The notes under the pieces: model-generated
Database searches by the model: none
Seen by the model: only the letters and a program-made list of their open reading frames with translations
What the model was told of the DNA's origin: nothing
Part shown: positions 1 to 12,281 of the stretch, one piece after another
How the letters are laid out: the number at the start of each line of letters is the position of its first letter
Position numbering within the stretch: position 1 is the first letter of the stretch
Program-made: the position numbers and the translations under genes
DNA from: Metarhizium brunneum
Taxonomy: Eukaryota; Ascomycota; Sordariomycetes; Hypocreales; Clavicipitaceae
Length of the DNA stretch: 64,000 nucleotides
Assembly: GCF_013426205.1 (NCBI RefSeq)
Contig: NC_089426.1
Span: 310,001-374,000, forward strand
Direction: 5' to 3'

Positions 1-287
1 GGCTTGGACAATGTGTATCATTTTCTTCAATCCCAACATGGGGAACTATCAGTACATGGGCAGTAGCCATAAAGAGAACCCGCATTGCGACGCTCCAGAG
101 GAACAGCATTCATATGCCCTCCCATTACCGCAGATGCTATTATCAATGTCCACACAGGTTCAGGGCGCTCTTTTTTTTATTGCTTCCTTGCTCCTTCCAC
201 TCCGTCGGTTATTTCCCACCGCCAATTCGCCGAAATAGATCGCTCATGATGAATTAAAATGTCGTACATCGCAAGACCTTGCGCTGT

Positions 288-660
288 TTATGCGCCACCC
301 ACGAGGATCTGGTTGATGGGGATGTGGACTGCAAGCGCATGGAGGTTAGTGTACGGCCATGGGGGAAAGGGAGAAACAGCGACATGTTGGGGCAGGATCG
401 CATACTCAGCTTGACAACATATCCTACAACACCCATAATCACGAAACCGGTGCCAACGGCCTGGCAGATCTTGGCAAACTCCTTCTTGTCGGCTGTGTCA
501 AGAAACAATGTTAGCATTCGTAGACGTGGTCGCGTGCGAGAAAGGAGAGGCATCGGCGCGAGGGTCGGGGCATACGCTTCTGGCACTTGTTCATGAATTG
601 GACGCCATCCTTCAAAAACTGGCTGGGGGTCTCGACAAGCTCCTGAATCTGATCGGACAT
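288..660 (-). CDS. SSS1: Sec61 gamma subunit (ER translocon)
   Basis: Small tail-anchored subunit of the Sec61 translocon, which moves secretory proteins into or across the ER membrane. Three exons are read on the minus strand: 660-576, 492-406 and 328-288, with introns of 83 and 77 nt that have clear GT..AG ends. The joined product is 70 residues, the usual size for the family. It runs from MSDQIQELVE through the conserved KPDKKEF segment and the hydrophobic stretch AVGTGFVIMGVVGYVVKL to the C-terminal IHIPINQILVGG signature. The start is the first ATG and agrees with the family N-terminus. The only doubt is the exact splice bases. Confidence 0.95.
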
Positions 661-1368
661 GTTGGCGGATTATGCGGTGCGTGGGACAATTGGGGGGAGC
701 AAGAAAGGAATAGGAACAGAAATATGAAATGTTGACGGCGACAGCTGGATGAGGAACTCGACGATTGGGCAGACGGATGTGCGCCCAGTGTCAAGCTGTC
801 CTCAATTTCGTGCACATGTGGTGCCGGGGCCGGATAAACTATCGCCGGAACCTGATCCAGGGGCGCGAGTAGGGGAGCAGGGGAGCGATGTGGGGGAAGA
901 AGACGTGGCCACAGCATGCACCATGATGCACAACGACCAGACCACTTCAATGTTGTCATCAGCGTCTTTCGATATCAATACTCCGTATGCTGATTGCCGC
1001 CGTCTTCTTGAACATGGCAGTTTGTTTGCAAGCCTAGTGCGTATCGATAGTCCCGCTCGTAACCCTAACCCTCAACCCTGCATGACCCTTCTCATCTCAA
1101 GGGTCGACATGGAGCATGTTCCAAGACGTCTTCCAAGGAGACAACATCATGCTGAGCGGTATATGGCAACCTCCTACCAGACAATCTTACATGACAGCCT
1201 CTCACACGTGCAAACTACAACGTGACGTCAGATATGCTGACACCTTCACACAAAATGGTCCGAAAACTCCCCGCCACTAGCCTAGCTGCTCATCCTCAAA
1301 ACGGCATCTTGGCTCTCCCACCATGGTCACAAAACATCACAACGTAGCATAAGCTCCATGTCAGCACA
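661..1368. other. Intergenic, between divergent Sec61-gamma and hydrolase genes
   Basis: No convincing coding signal in this stretch. It must contain the promoters of both flanking divergent genes. It includes a telomere-like AACCCTAACCCTC at about 1063-1076. Confidence 0.5.
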
Positions 1369-2370
1369 ATGACGCTCCAACTCCCTGCCCGCAACTCATT
1401 CGAGGCATCCAAGGGCCACACATACTCGTACATTCACCTTCGCCCCCAGACGCCAGCCAAACCGACCCTTCTCTTCCTCCATGGCTTCCCATCACATATA
1501 CCCGACTGGACGCGGCAAGTCGACCACTTCGCCTCCCTTGGCTACGGCATCCTCGCCTGCGACCTCCTCGGCTTCGGGCAGAGCAGCAAGCCCACAGATC
1601 CGTCCAGCTACCGCCTAAAGCCAATGGCCGACGAACTCTGCCAGCTACTAGACGCAGCCGGCATCAAAGTCGCCATTGGCATCGGACACGACATCGGCTG
1701 CACGATTCTCTCCCGCCTCGCAGCCTACCACCCAGACAGATTCACCGCCCTCGTCTTTCTCGCAGTCGGGCCACCAAAGCTAGGCACCCGCTTCGACCTC
1801 GACTTGATCAACGACATGACCAGGCGGGCCATGGGGTTCGAGCTACTGGGCTACATCAACTGGCTGAGCGACCGTGACGACGGCAAAACGCAGGCAATGC
1901 TCGAAAAGAACGCCGCGTCGGCCATGAGCCTGCTGTTTGCCCGTGACCGCCAAGCGTGGAACGAGTGGTTCCACCCGCTGCACAAGATGCGGCAGTTTGT
2001 GACTGAAGACAGACGCGTGCCCATCGGGGAATGGTACACGCACGACTTGCAGCGGCTGCACCTGGAGGCATTCCATAGAGAGGGCGGGTATACCGGCTCT
2101 ACGCGATGGTACCGCATGTGGCGAGACAACTTGTTTGCGCCCGATGAGAAGGGTTTTGAAGAGCTGCTTCTGACGCGCCCGACGCTGCTTGTCGCGCCGT
2201 CCGGGGCAGAACAACAAGAGCAAATGCTGGCTGCGTGGGCGCCGCAACTGACTGTTCACTATGTCGATGCGGGACACTGGGTCCATCTGGAAAGGGCCGC
2301 GGAGACGAATGCCGCCATGGAGAGGTTCTTGGATACTCTGAGTAGTAGTGGTGCACCAAGTTTATCCTGA
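1369..2370 (+). CDS. Alpha/beta hydrolase, epoxide hydrolase-like
   Basis: Single-exon 333-residue alpha/beta-fold hydrolase. The oxyanion-hole motif HGFP is at residues 38-41. The nucleophile elbow GHDIG carries Asp108, which points to the epoxide hydrolase/haloalkane dehalogenase branch rather than the serine esterases. The catalytic His is probably His303, in AGHWVHLE. A cap domain lies between about residues 140 and 240. There is no signal peptide, so it is probably cytosolic and acts on small epoxides or halides; the substrate cannot be read from sequence. The first ATG gives the expected N-terminus. It is divergent from the Sec61-gamma gene. Confidence 0.88.
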   Translation: MTLQLPARNSFEASKGHTYSYIHLRPQTPAKPTLLFLHGFPSHIPDWTRQVDHFASLGYGILACDLLGFGQSSKPTDPSSYRLKPMADELCQLLDAAGIKVAIGIGHDIGCTILSRLAAYHPDRFTALVFLAVGPPKLGTRFDLDLINDMTRRAMGFELLGYINWLSDRDDGKTQAMLEKNAASAMSLLFARDRQAWNEWFHPLHKMRQFVTEDRRVPIGEWYTHDLQRLHLEAFHREGGYTGSTRWYRMWRDNLFAPDEKGFEELLLTRPTLLVAPSGAEQQEQMLAAWAPQLTVHYVDAGHWVHLERAAETNAAMERFLDTLSSSGAPSLS

Positions 2371-2913
2371 CTGCCTATAGGGTAGCGTCGGCCTGGCGTC
2401 CATTACAACTCCATCCTAGGCATTGTCTGCTGTGGCCATATTCCGTATTGCGTAGGATGTAATTGCTTTTCGATCTTGGCTTGATGAAACGGGTTGAATA
2501 CATACCTGAGCGACTTGTGGTTGTGATTGCCGACTTGTTCGTCATGGATAAAACTTTGTTTTTCGTGAAATGAGCGCATTTATATTAAAAAACATAAACA
2601 AATGCGAAAATTAAAACATTCCTTCCACTCTAGCTACACAGTTGTTCCATCTATTTGTCTGACTACACAATCTTATACTATACTTGCAACTTATATTATT
2701 CCCAGGATGGCATTCGCCCTTCAAACCCCAAGTGCAGCGACAACATTCGACAGAGAGCGAACCTGACATGAATTATTCTCACTTTTCAATTTACTACCGT
2801 CCAAGCTAGCCTTGTCAACAAGCCGATCAAACAAACACACACACCCCTTCTCACAGCGCCCCCGACTCCAGCAACCGAATCACCAGCAACCGAATCACCA
2901 CCAACACATGCTC
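2371..2913. other. Intergenic, convergent gene ends
   Basis: AT-rich 3' flanks of two convergent genes. No coding or structural RNA signal is seen. Confidence 0.5.
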
Positions 2914-3373
2914 CTAGGCCGGGAAATGGCAAACAGCCTCAATGTTGTTCCCAACGGGATCCAGCACAAACGCCCCGTAGTAATTGGGATGATAATCCGG
3001 TCTCGGGCCCGGCGCGCCGTTATCCTTTGCGCCAGCCCCAACGGCCGCGGCGTGAAAAGCATCAACCGTCGCGCGGTCTACACTCACGCGTCAGCACCAT
3101 CTACCTGCTTCGGTCAAGTGGGCCAAGAAACCTACCCTCTGCCCTGAAAGCAATATGCGACCCCGAGGCCGTGGCTTCCTTTGTGCCCATGACCCAAAAG
3201 TCAGTCGGCTTGTAGTCCTTGACCGCGTCCTTTTTCGACCCCAGCCCGACAACGTGCGGGCCGAACTGGTAGACAATTTCGTAGCCGAGGGGTTTCAGGG
3301 CCGCGAGGTACACCTCGAGGCATGCTTGGAATTTATCCTCGGGGACATGGAGGCTGGTGTGGTCGATGGCCAT
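2914..3373 (-). CDS. VOC / glyoxalase-fold small protein
   Basis: Two exons on the minus strand, 3373-3136 and 3077-2914, separated by a 58-nt intron. The 133-residue product begins MAIDHTSLHV and ends with the VOC signature NYYGAFVLDPVGNNIEAVCH. The paired beta-alpha-beta-beta-beta motifs fit a single vicinal-oxygen-chelate subunit of the glyoxalase/bleomycin-resistance/dioxygenase superfamily. His5 and the Glu of NNIEAVCH are at metal-ligand positions. Such proteins are usually cytosolic dimers; the substrate is unknown. A frame upstream of this ATG is open but does not resemble the family, so the internal ATG at 3373 was chosen. Confidence 0.85.
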
Positions 3374-4079
3374 ATTGGGGACAGATGCTATGGGAGGAAT
3401 GGGTTTCGAGTGCTGAGAGTTGGGACGGGGGATCATCTGGCAAACGATGGAGAATATATGTACCGCGTTGAAAGGGTGACACAACGGTGCTCGGTGTCTT
3501 GAAATGTCCGATTCATGGTGTAAAGCTTAATATGGGAGGCGGAGCGTGAAGTCCAGCGCTCCTGGCAAATCGTCACGGTCGTGGCAGAACGGGTCTGCAT
3601 TGGTGGCGTTTTACCGTGAGTTTATCGCGGGGTCGACAAAATAAACTCGACACGACCCGGTGTTGTATCTGCAGTTGGGAATGGCGATATTTTGTACCCG
3701 CGCCGCGTCCCGATCACGGTGAGCTGGGCCTGCATCTCCTAGCCGTGAAAAGTAAAGCTCGCAGCTCAGCCATTACCGTCTTCCGTGCCGGGATAGAGCT
3801 TCCTGCATTTGGGTGCGCCCAATTTCGGTCTCCCGCGTTTCAAGTGGCACTTGTCAATATCATATTTTCATCTTAAAGCGTAAGATTAATAATTATATTA
3901 TGCTAATCGGAACAAGTACACGTCCCTGCTTTCCGGAGAATGCTCATGCTGAAACTCGCTTTAATGAATGTGGCGAATTGCCGCTTCCTTCAAGTCTTCA
4001 ACGTTATCAGGCGTTGTCCTTGTCCTTGGGGTCATTTTGGTGTGTTCCCGACTCTGTCGAGCGTCCATTCATGTCATCC
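3374..4079. other. Intergenic
   Basis: Nothing beyond the promoter of the VOC gene and an AT-rich patch near 3870-3905. Overlapping open frames here show no family resemblance. Confidence 0.45.
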
Positions 4080-5495
4080 TCAATCTTGGGCGCTGGGCCG
4101 GCTTGAACGTCTGATGTCTGTTTCCACCTCTTTTCCCCTGGCTTTGGCGGATGATGGCCCTGCCTCTTCTGGCACAGGCGGAAGTACCGAGTCTGAGCTG
4201 ACAGATCTACGATTGCGGCCCGCGAGTCGTGCTCGTGGCGGTAGCGGAGGAGTCTGGGACTGGCTTTGCGGTGGTGCCATTGGCATCTGTCCCGCTGCAT
4301 GCTGGTTCATGTATGTTGCGGGAATCTGAGGTCTGTCACCACTCTCGCCATACCAATCTTGGACCAGTTTTTCGCCTTGTGCGGGATTTCCATATGTATA
4401 CTTTGCATGGACGCCCAGCAGCTCCATGGGATATCGATAGCGCAAGCCCTATTGTCTCCAAAGTGAGAACTTCTGGCTAAACGTTTTCTCTTGCCACTGC
4501 GCACGCAGTCGCTCCTGGTCTTCCTCATTCCGGGCTGGGATATATCTGGTCAGAAAGATGGACGGGAGAAAAAGCAAGATCCACGATATTGTGCCTCCTC
4601 GGAGCGCGCCCTCGCCAGACATGAGGCAGATAAATCAATGGTAAGATTCCAAGAACCCAAGGAGAAAAACAGCAGGCAGGACAGTGAGGATGATTATCCC
4701 CCAGTACGGGGTATTGCCACAATTGCTCCAAGCACAGCTCCCCGGTATATGACGAACCTGGTTGATGCTGTTACCACTATCGTCACCATTGCTGGGTCCG
4801 CCCCTGCCGTCGCTTGTCGGTCTGGGAGTTGAGGTTGGATTTCTGCAGTCCGTAATGTAGGGCATGTATATGTAATTGCGAGTCGCAGCGGCACCGGTGG
4901 GACGAGAAGTGCTTGCCAAGAATGCAGAGACCAAGGTGTAGGTATATGCGGTGTCATCGTAGTCAATTGTAGTCCTGATCGTAGTTGCCGACTTGATGGA
5001 GACCTGGTCAATCACTTCCTCAGGTACCAAAACCTGGCTGCTAGCTGTGACTGTAAAGGGTGTCGGGCAACTCGAGGGTGCCGTAAGCTCCATGGTCTGG
5101 AAGAAATCGGTGCTCGTAAAATCCGTCTGGTTATAGTCACGCGTAGAACTTGTTAGATTCGAAGCGGGGATTGCTCCCGGCGAGTAAAACCGCTGGACAT
5201 ACACCACATCATCTGAGCCATCGCCAATGAGGTAGGCATGGCCGTCATAGTAGGAACTGCTGCTTGTCGTCGTGTAGGCCTTGATTGGTGTGGCGGTAAC
5301 AGTAATGGAGGGTTTCAGGGTGACGGGAGTACAGTGAGTGTGCGATGTGGTAATGGCCACAGTTCTGTCAGCATACCTATTCCTCTATGTGGATCGCGTG
5401 ACGGTCTGGATATAGACTCTTGTAATAGTCCACTTGGCGGCGTTCGCTGTGCTCGTAACCAAAATTGCCAGCCAAAGAACCTTGGTGGAAGCCAT
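4080..5495 (-). pseudogene. Secreted/membrane protein gene with three in-frame stops
   Basis: From the ATG at 5495 one frame runs unbroken by indels for 472 codons to a stop at 4080. Three internal stops interrupt it: TAG at 5387-5385 (codon 37), TGA at 4637-4635 and TAG at 4451-4449. The coding character continues across each one. There is an N-terminal signal peptide (MASTKVLWLAILVTSTANA) and then a Ser/Thr-rich extracellular region. Two hydrophobic segments follow, GIIILTVLPAVFLLGFLE and GGTISWILLFLPSIFL, and then a Pro/Ser-rich cytosolic tail. Two stops sit where a Trp codon would suit the surrounding residues (YH-stop-FICLM, WRQ-stop-GLRYRYP). The first would derive from CAG. I found no frame-compatible introns that remove the stops. 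The protein family was not recognised. Confidence 0.7.
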
Positions 5496-8400
5496 GGTGA
5501 TGACGGTTCGGGTCCTTTGCCAGTGTTTTGGGCGATGGGATGGAAGAGTAACGCTGGTAAAAGTATGAAATGTTGAGAAATTGCCCGCGAGTGTTTTTAT
5601 CTGTCTCTAGGGGGAGGCTCAAGGCCTCCGGATCCCAGGCCCATCGTGACGATGGCGGCTCGTGAGTAGGACTAGCGAAATCTTTCCAGCCCTTCCAGAC
5701 CACTCGGTTGACGAAGCTGAGGTCCAACTGAACGACGCTCGTGGACAAGGCCAGGGTGGTTTAGATCAATTGATGGTTCCTCGGACGGTGCCTGAGCCAA
5801 CATGGATGGATCATGCCGGGATTGCGACGGGCCTAGTGAGACGTAGAGCAAGCGGACTTTGAGTCTCAGATATTAGCCGCAAAATACTCCGTACTCCGTA
5901 GTGATTTTGTTCTTGGGAAGCACGGGGACCGCAGTTTCGGCTACATTCGAGTCGTAGCCCTCGTCGAGTTGGTGACGAGTTTAGTCATGGACGAGTCAGG
6001 GACAGACCAGCCCATACAAAGTGCAAGAGCAAGTGGATCCTGCCTCATCGCGGCTTCCCTCTTTGTGAAATCGCGACGTCCTTCCGCGACCGACATTAAA
6101 CCAACCTCCAAGTGCATCTTGTGTCGCGCCAACAACCAACTCCATCTGCTCAAGCTGGCTTCTCATTTCGCACAGAGCTAAGAGCAATTCCAAAGCGGAA
6201 CCCTTTGTTATTTGCCAACAAACACGGCCGACCCGTCACGTTGTGCATACGCCTCGCTCGGACAAGCATCATGCATGGGAAATTGGGCATTTCACCCTGA
6301 TCAAGCCAGTAGGCCCAGGCACGATAACGGCTCTTTTGTGCCAACGCGGACGGATTCTTTCTGGGACATGCAACCAGATCGTGCATTTATTCAACTCGAG
6401 CGAGTCGCGACAATATTCAGCCCAAGTCGCACAACGGTTGCCTCAATGTACGGAATACATAATGAATGCTGCCCTGCCTTCGAGGCCCCTGACTTCCAAT
6501 ATCGTAACCGAGGTTCCGGATTCGGCGCACCACATTATTGTGGCCTTGGCGTTTGTGCAACCAAATGATGAGCCTCCATCATGCCCTTGTCTGGTACAGT
6601 TTCTGCCAAGAAATAGATGGGCGACGTAACTCTGCTATGCAGAATACGGAGTTACATTGGCGGAAACACTGTGTCTCTGTGTATTGGCAGTAGGTCGCGA
6701 TGCCCTGTACGCGACTGGGGTTTCCTCTTGAGATGCGCCAACTTTCTGCTTCACCAGGTTAGTGATGAAGTTCGGTAGGTATTTTATCGAGGACTTTCGA
6801 TGTACTAAAGACTTCCCTTCCATGAGGGTCAATAGATTCTCAATTAGGCCAGACCATTGCCACGCCTGATGATTCATCTGTCAAAACGTCGCCGTGTCAC
6901 CCTCATCACAGTTGGTTGCCGCAACAAATCATACATCTATCCAAGCAATACCCAACTACACATAGCTGGGCCGACGAGCACACGAGTGCTAACGAGCTGG
7001 TAAAAACTGCCACACGCAGAAGCCGTGATGATTGTGACATTTAGGATGGAATATCACAATCATGTCTGCGCTTACCACAGCCCCAGAAATGCACAAGCTA
7101 TCAAAGACTACTTGAGTTATGGTCAAATTGGGCAGGCAGTCAAGGCGACAATCTCGAAAGACAGGATTTGTGAAGCACAGAAACGCATGTGTAAGCTGTC
7201 GCAGAGTGAAGAGCCGGAAGCCAGTTGACGGTGGTAGATTCGACGGACTTGCGAGCACATGAGATTGGCGTCGGCTTTCAACGAGTAATTCAGGCCTAAA
7301 GACAGCCAACGATGGTAGGCTACAAAGCCCCAAAAATATATGCGACAGCAGAGTGTTCCGTGTCGTTGAGGAACGTCGCTACAAAAGTCTGGGGCAGTGC
7401 ATCTGCGTGGATGAGATTAACTAGCCGAGAGTCAACGGGCGGGCTACAGAACAACTGAAGAGTCAAAATCCGGGGCATGATGACTGGGGAAAGATTTCGG
7501 CTTGGAAAATAACCGACAACAGTGGCACGCAGGGTGTATTGGTTTATCGGGCATGAGCCCAACACACTTAGCTCGTACTCAAAGCAATCCAGGTGAAGGT
7601 ACAGGGAGACTTATGTTGACCAATTCAGAGAGCAGACGGCACAGTATCTGGCAATATTGGCTATGGCCTGCGTCGTCTCATTAAAGAAACAAATCACTTT
7701 GGTCATACATGCTAGTATCTGGCCAATGGCTACAACCGAGTGTTTCAGACTCTTTTACAAGATCATCATGCATTGATGACCAAGTATGCAGTATGTGGCT
7801 ATGAGCATTGCTTCTCTGCTCAGGTCAATTAGTGTTGATGACGGAACTATTGGCGACAAAGTCTTTCGTCGGCTTAGCTATAGCTTGTCAAAAGCTTGGA
7901 ACACGACTTACAGAGGAGACCTATCAAAGAAGCGTGTTAAAATCTGGTCATATGACAATAACGAGGGGAGATATACACAAACTCGCTCAAGAGACTTCTG
8001 AAGACAAAGCCCTCAAAGCTCAAAGGCATGGAGAGCGCTTGTGTAACTGATCACAATATGTGCAACGAAGTAACACCAACAATTTTGACAATCGAAACTC
8101 TTCTTAGCAAGGAGTAGCAACCATATTCGCTTTCGGTCACCTGGTGCCTGACGTGTACAAAGAACGGTACAAAAACCGAGCTTTCTACAGAGTCAATTTC
8201 CTCAATAGTAGGCAAGTTGCTACCATATGTAGAAATAGATGGACAAAGGCAGGATCTCTATTACGAGAGCTGTAACCGTCGGTTCAACATTACTCTGTAG
8301 ACGCGCGGGCACCTACGACTTAGAAGGGCCAATAAAGTCGGGAACAGCGCTGTACTTTGAACAATACAACAGCCTCGTCAAGGTGTCTACAACATCCCAT

Positions 8401-9749
8401 GACGATGCCCGACCGAACGAGCCGGATGATACTATGCAAACTACCCCGATTGGAAACACATCGAGTCTTTCTTGTGACATCAAACTCGAGCAGCACAAGA
8501 ATGGCAGGGTTGCAACCTTGGGTATGATCATGAAACGGATGCCAGTCGAAATATTATAAGCAAATGTCACTACCAGCTTGAAACCTGCTTCGCCCTGAGG
8601 CACCAGACAAACCGGTCATATAGTTTCATTCCCGCGGCCAAACACTTGTTGCTACCACTATGGTTCCTGCAAAGCTAGGTACATACATATCCATTAGGGG
8701 GGGATGTTGGGCCAGGTCACGGATGCCGTTGGGCTTCAGAGCCTTTCGAGTACGTTGTATTCTTTGAAAGACACCTACTTTTATATACATGCTGAGTTTG
8801 GGTTTTGGTCATCCAAGCCCTCATCCATCGCCACACATCTTCAGCTATTCCCATCGCTGTTGGATTCCTTGTATACATTACGTCACACAATTAATCGTGT
8901 CTGCAAGATTGCAAGTACGTCTCTCTTTAGGCCTTGTACTCCCTCTGGTGCAACTACTGTCTTGAATCAATTCACTACTCTGTTCAATTGCAGCTACAGA
9001 CTAGGCTATAGATTCCATCCGCCATACGCTGTCATGAGTTACCTACCAACATGACACCATTGCGTCAAATACCTCTGGTCTACCGCTTCCCATGGAAATC
9101 GGCTAGTTCTGCCTCAACAACACTCAGTTAAAAGCCTCTGTTGGTATTCCGTCCACAAGCGAACAAGCAAAGATGCAGATAATCAGCGGTGAGGAGACTG
9201 GACATGCTAGAACCCGTCTTCGGTGGCGGCTGCATGAATTGAATGCATGTGGCTAGCTGCGTCTTCCATTTATGGAACATGCCGTCTCGGATCTTACCAC
9301 GGAGCAAGTTATGCCGTAATACGCGTCTTATTGGGCTTTTGCTGCGAGAATACCCAACGGTGCACAAATGGTTTCATGTCGGCTTTGGCTTGATTCACAA
9401 CTCACATCTGACCATTACGTACGTCGACAGAAAAGCTGAAGAAAACAAGCAATGGCTCATTCATACCCCCGACCCCGGGACCTCAAATCTGCCTAGCCTG
9501 TTTCTACATGCATTGCATGTTGCTTTGCAGAAATAGGAGCCGCCAAAAACTGCTACGGTGGGCTCCCACCACAACAAGACGATCCTCTGCGCACTTGAGG
9601 ATGCCGCCATCCAAGAGGGGAAAAAACAGGCTATTTCGTCAACTGTCCTCGCGCCAGAAACTTCTCTTCCCTATCCCGGTGTTGCTATCGACGCTGCTGT
9701 CCCAATAATCCCCTGAATAACCGGCGCCGAGCCCTTACGCACAAGCACC
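5496..9749. other. Gene-poor intergenic region, 4.25 kb
   Basis: Only short, non-conserved open frames are seen on either strand. There is no tRNA-like clover or transposon terminal repeat. The tandem motif TACTCCGTACTCCGTA occurs at about 5885-5900 and a related copy at about 6645. The stretch ends in the 5' region of the AspRS-like gene. Confidence 0.5.
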
Positions 9750-11411
9750 ATGCCCTCATCTGAAAACGGCGCTGCCATCAAGGCGAAGAGCACGGTAAGT
9801 CGTTGGTTCTATCATGGATGGTAGTCTTAACACATTTGACTAGGCCAATTTGGCGTTTCACGGCTTCAAGGAGGAGAAGATGGTCTTTGATGCCAGAGTC
9901 AATGCTGTCTTGAAACCCGAGCTCCCAGAGCAGCTGCGGTTGGAGCTTAGAATTTGCGAGACGTTTGTTGAAGCTACTATTGACGCCAAGGCTATTGCAG
10001 AGGCGGTGTGGCACAGGGCTCAGAAGTTGACACCGGAATCCATTGTCAGAGTAACAGGCCATGTCCAACTGGTCAATGGGAATTCCGGTGGACACAAGGC
10101 CTTCACAACAATCCATGTGAAAAACTTGGACATCATTGCTCTGGCGTCTCCGGACCTGCCAAAGTTGCGCGGCAAGGAACTCTCCGGAGTTGGGCTCGAG
10201 GAGCGGCTCGATCATCGCATTCTTGATGTGCGCCGCGCCGCCTCCGGAGCCATCTTCAAGCTCCATTCGGGCATGTGCCAGCTGATTGTCGAGTTCCTTT
10301 GTTTAAACGGCTTCCATTGGATTCACACGCCACGCATCATCACGGCCACCATCCCCGGCGACAACGAGTACTTCCATTTGCCATACTTTGGCCAGGATGC
10401 ATGGCTGGCCCAGAGCTCGCAGCATCACAAACAGATGGCTCTTTCTATGGACATGCAGCGCGTGTTTGAGATTGGGCCCGTGTTCCGTGCTGAAGTCAAG
10501 TCGAGCAAGTCTACGAGACATATGACCGAGGTAGGCTCACACCCCAACCCTCCCCTCTGCCTCAAACGCCCCTGCTCCCACGTTGTCATTGGGAAATGAC
10601 GGTTGACCAACCATGGGAATCCAGTTCACCGTCCTGGATATAGCCATGGCTTTTCAGGACGACTACCACGAGGTGGCCGAGCTGATTGAATCCATGCTGG
10701 TGTTTGTCTTTCGGGGTCTTCAAGAACGCAAACAGTACAAGCCGCTCGTTGAGATCGTTCAACATCTGTATCCCTGTGCCAGGCCGTTCCGAATTGGCCT
10801 GGATGAGCACGGCAAAGTCCCGCGCATCACATTTCTCGAGGCCAAGCGCATTCTGAGAGAGGAGCTTGGCCTCGAATCAGACGACGGAAAGAACTTTACG
10901 TAAGTCAGTCCACTGATGCCATGATGCATGTTGTGTGCCTTTTCCCCCAGCTCCAAGCACTGACGGGATGCCTCGAGCGTATAGAGACCAAGAAGAAGCT
11001 GCCCTTGGCCGGCACTTTCGCGAGTCTCCTCGTCTGGGGAGTACAGACGTCTTCACCATTGATCAGTATCCCGCGTCTATGCGCCAGTTCAACTCGCAAG
11101 CAAACGCGGATGCGCCGGGCTTCTCCAACACGTGGGATACCATTGTTGGCGGGCGGGAGATTTGCTCCGGCAGTCAGCGCATCAACTCGTATGACGAGCT
11201 GCGCGAGGCCATGCGCGCGGGAGTCTGTGGTCCGCCGCTGGACCCCGAGGCCGACGAGTGGCAGCCTTACCTGACTGCATTCAAGAGCGGCATGCCGCGG
11301 CATGGCGGTTGCGGATTGGGCGTGAACAGGCTGTTGCAGGGGTTCCTGGGGTTGGAAGATGTTCGTGAAGTCACACTATTCCCCAGGGATGTGAATAGGT
11401 TGAAACCCTAG
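9750..11411 (+). CDS. Divergent aspartyl-tRNA synthetase-like protein
   Basis: Four exons: 9750-9794, 9844-10530, 10625-10899 and 10958-11411, giving 486 residues. Class II synthetase features are plain: a remnant OB-fold (LTPESIVRVTGHV), motif 2 VFRAE..STRHMTEF (Arg230) and motif 3 ending GLGVNRLLQGFLGL..VTLFPRD (Arg460). It departs from ordinary cytosolic AspRS in several places. The N-terminal anticodon-binding part is short and atypical. The usual SEGGA amino-acid loop reads ATIPGDNEYF. LDxEM reads LDIAM, and the acidic residue before the motif 3 Arg is Asn459. It is therefore probably a specialised paralogue, not the housekeeping enzyme. The last intron needs a CAAG acceptor. It is the left member of a group of unusual biosynthetic-type genes. 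Confidence 0.85.
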
Positions 11412-12281
11412 GGGCTTGGGGGGACCGGCCGAAATACAAGAGTCAATGGTACTCCGTACAGAAGATCTCTAATCTAATCGATCTAGGGGTTGATTTGCAC
11501 TCTGCAAATGCTGCCCGTTGCGAATGTGGCCGTTCGGGTGGCTGGTAGGTATGTACGTAATGAGAGTCCCCGAATTCATTACGGCGTACTCCGTACTCCG
11601 TAAAAGTCCGAGAAATGAGACACGCTGTCCCTTGTGCCTCGTCGATTGGACCTCTCCATGCGTTTCGCTTGGCCATGGATTTGGTGCGCCGGATACGCCC
11701 AGATACCTTCGGGGCTTAGACACTCATGGCCAAGCAAAAGCCATCGTCATGTGTAGTATAACCACGGACATACGTAAGATGCGTGCTATAAGCGCCCGGC
11801 TGTAGTTGGTCTGTCCCTCGCCTCTGTAGAGTGAGATGATATATGTCATTATGCACGGGGAATCAAGGATCCTTGGATAGCCCACACGTCTTGTTCGCGG
11901 CTGAACGGCCGGTAGACCAGAGACATCAATGCATGAAAGGCGCACCCCCCTCCACGAGCCGAGAGTCAAGATCGGTCTACGGGGTACAAGGCTCCTCCCG
12001 CCCTTGACAAAAGCCACATGCATGAGGGAGGGATCCGACTTGCTGACATGGAGATGCTGGGTCTCTTCCGGCCCTCGAATTCCGGCGCTTATGCACATGC
12101 GGCCGGCCAGCCGTGTTTAATTCCGCAGATGAGGCTTTCCCAGTGTCGACCGCAACTACGTAAAGCCCAGCCTGAAGCAAGTATGTATTGTAGGTACATG
12201 TACGGAGTACGGAGTAGCAACGACAACATCTTCACATCTACTCGGCAGTATCCAGGCTAATAACACGCCTAGGTAAACTAG
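11412..12281. other. Intergenic, convergent gene ends
   Basis: No coding signal. It contains tandem copies of the TACTCCGTA motif at about 11587-11602 and TACGGAGTA at about 12201-12216. Confidence 0.5.

Noticed and set aside
8239..8559. 106-residue frame in the gene-poor left region
   Set aside because: No start context, splice pattern or recognisable domain; length is within chance expectation for this composition.
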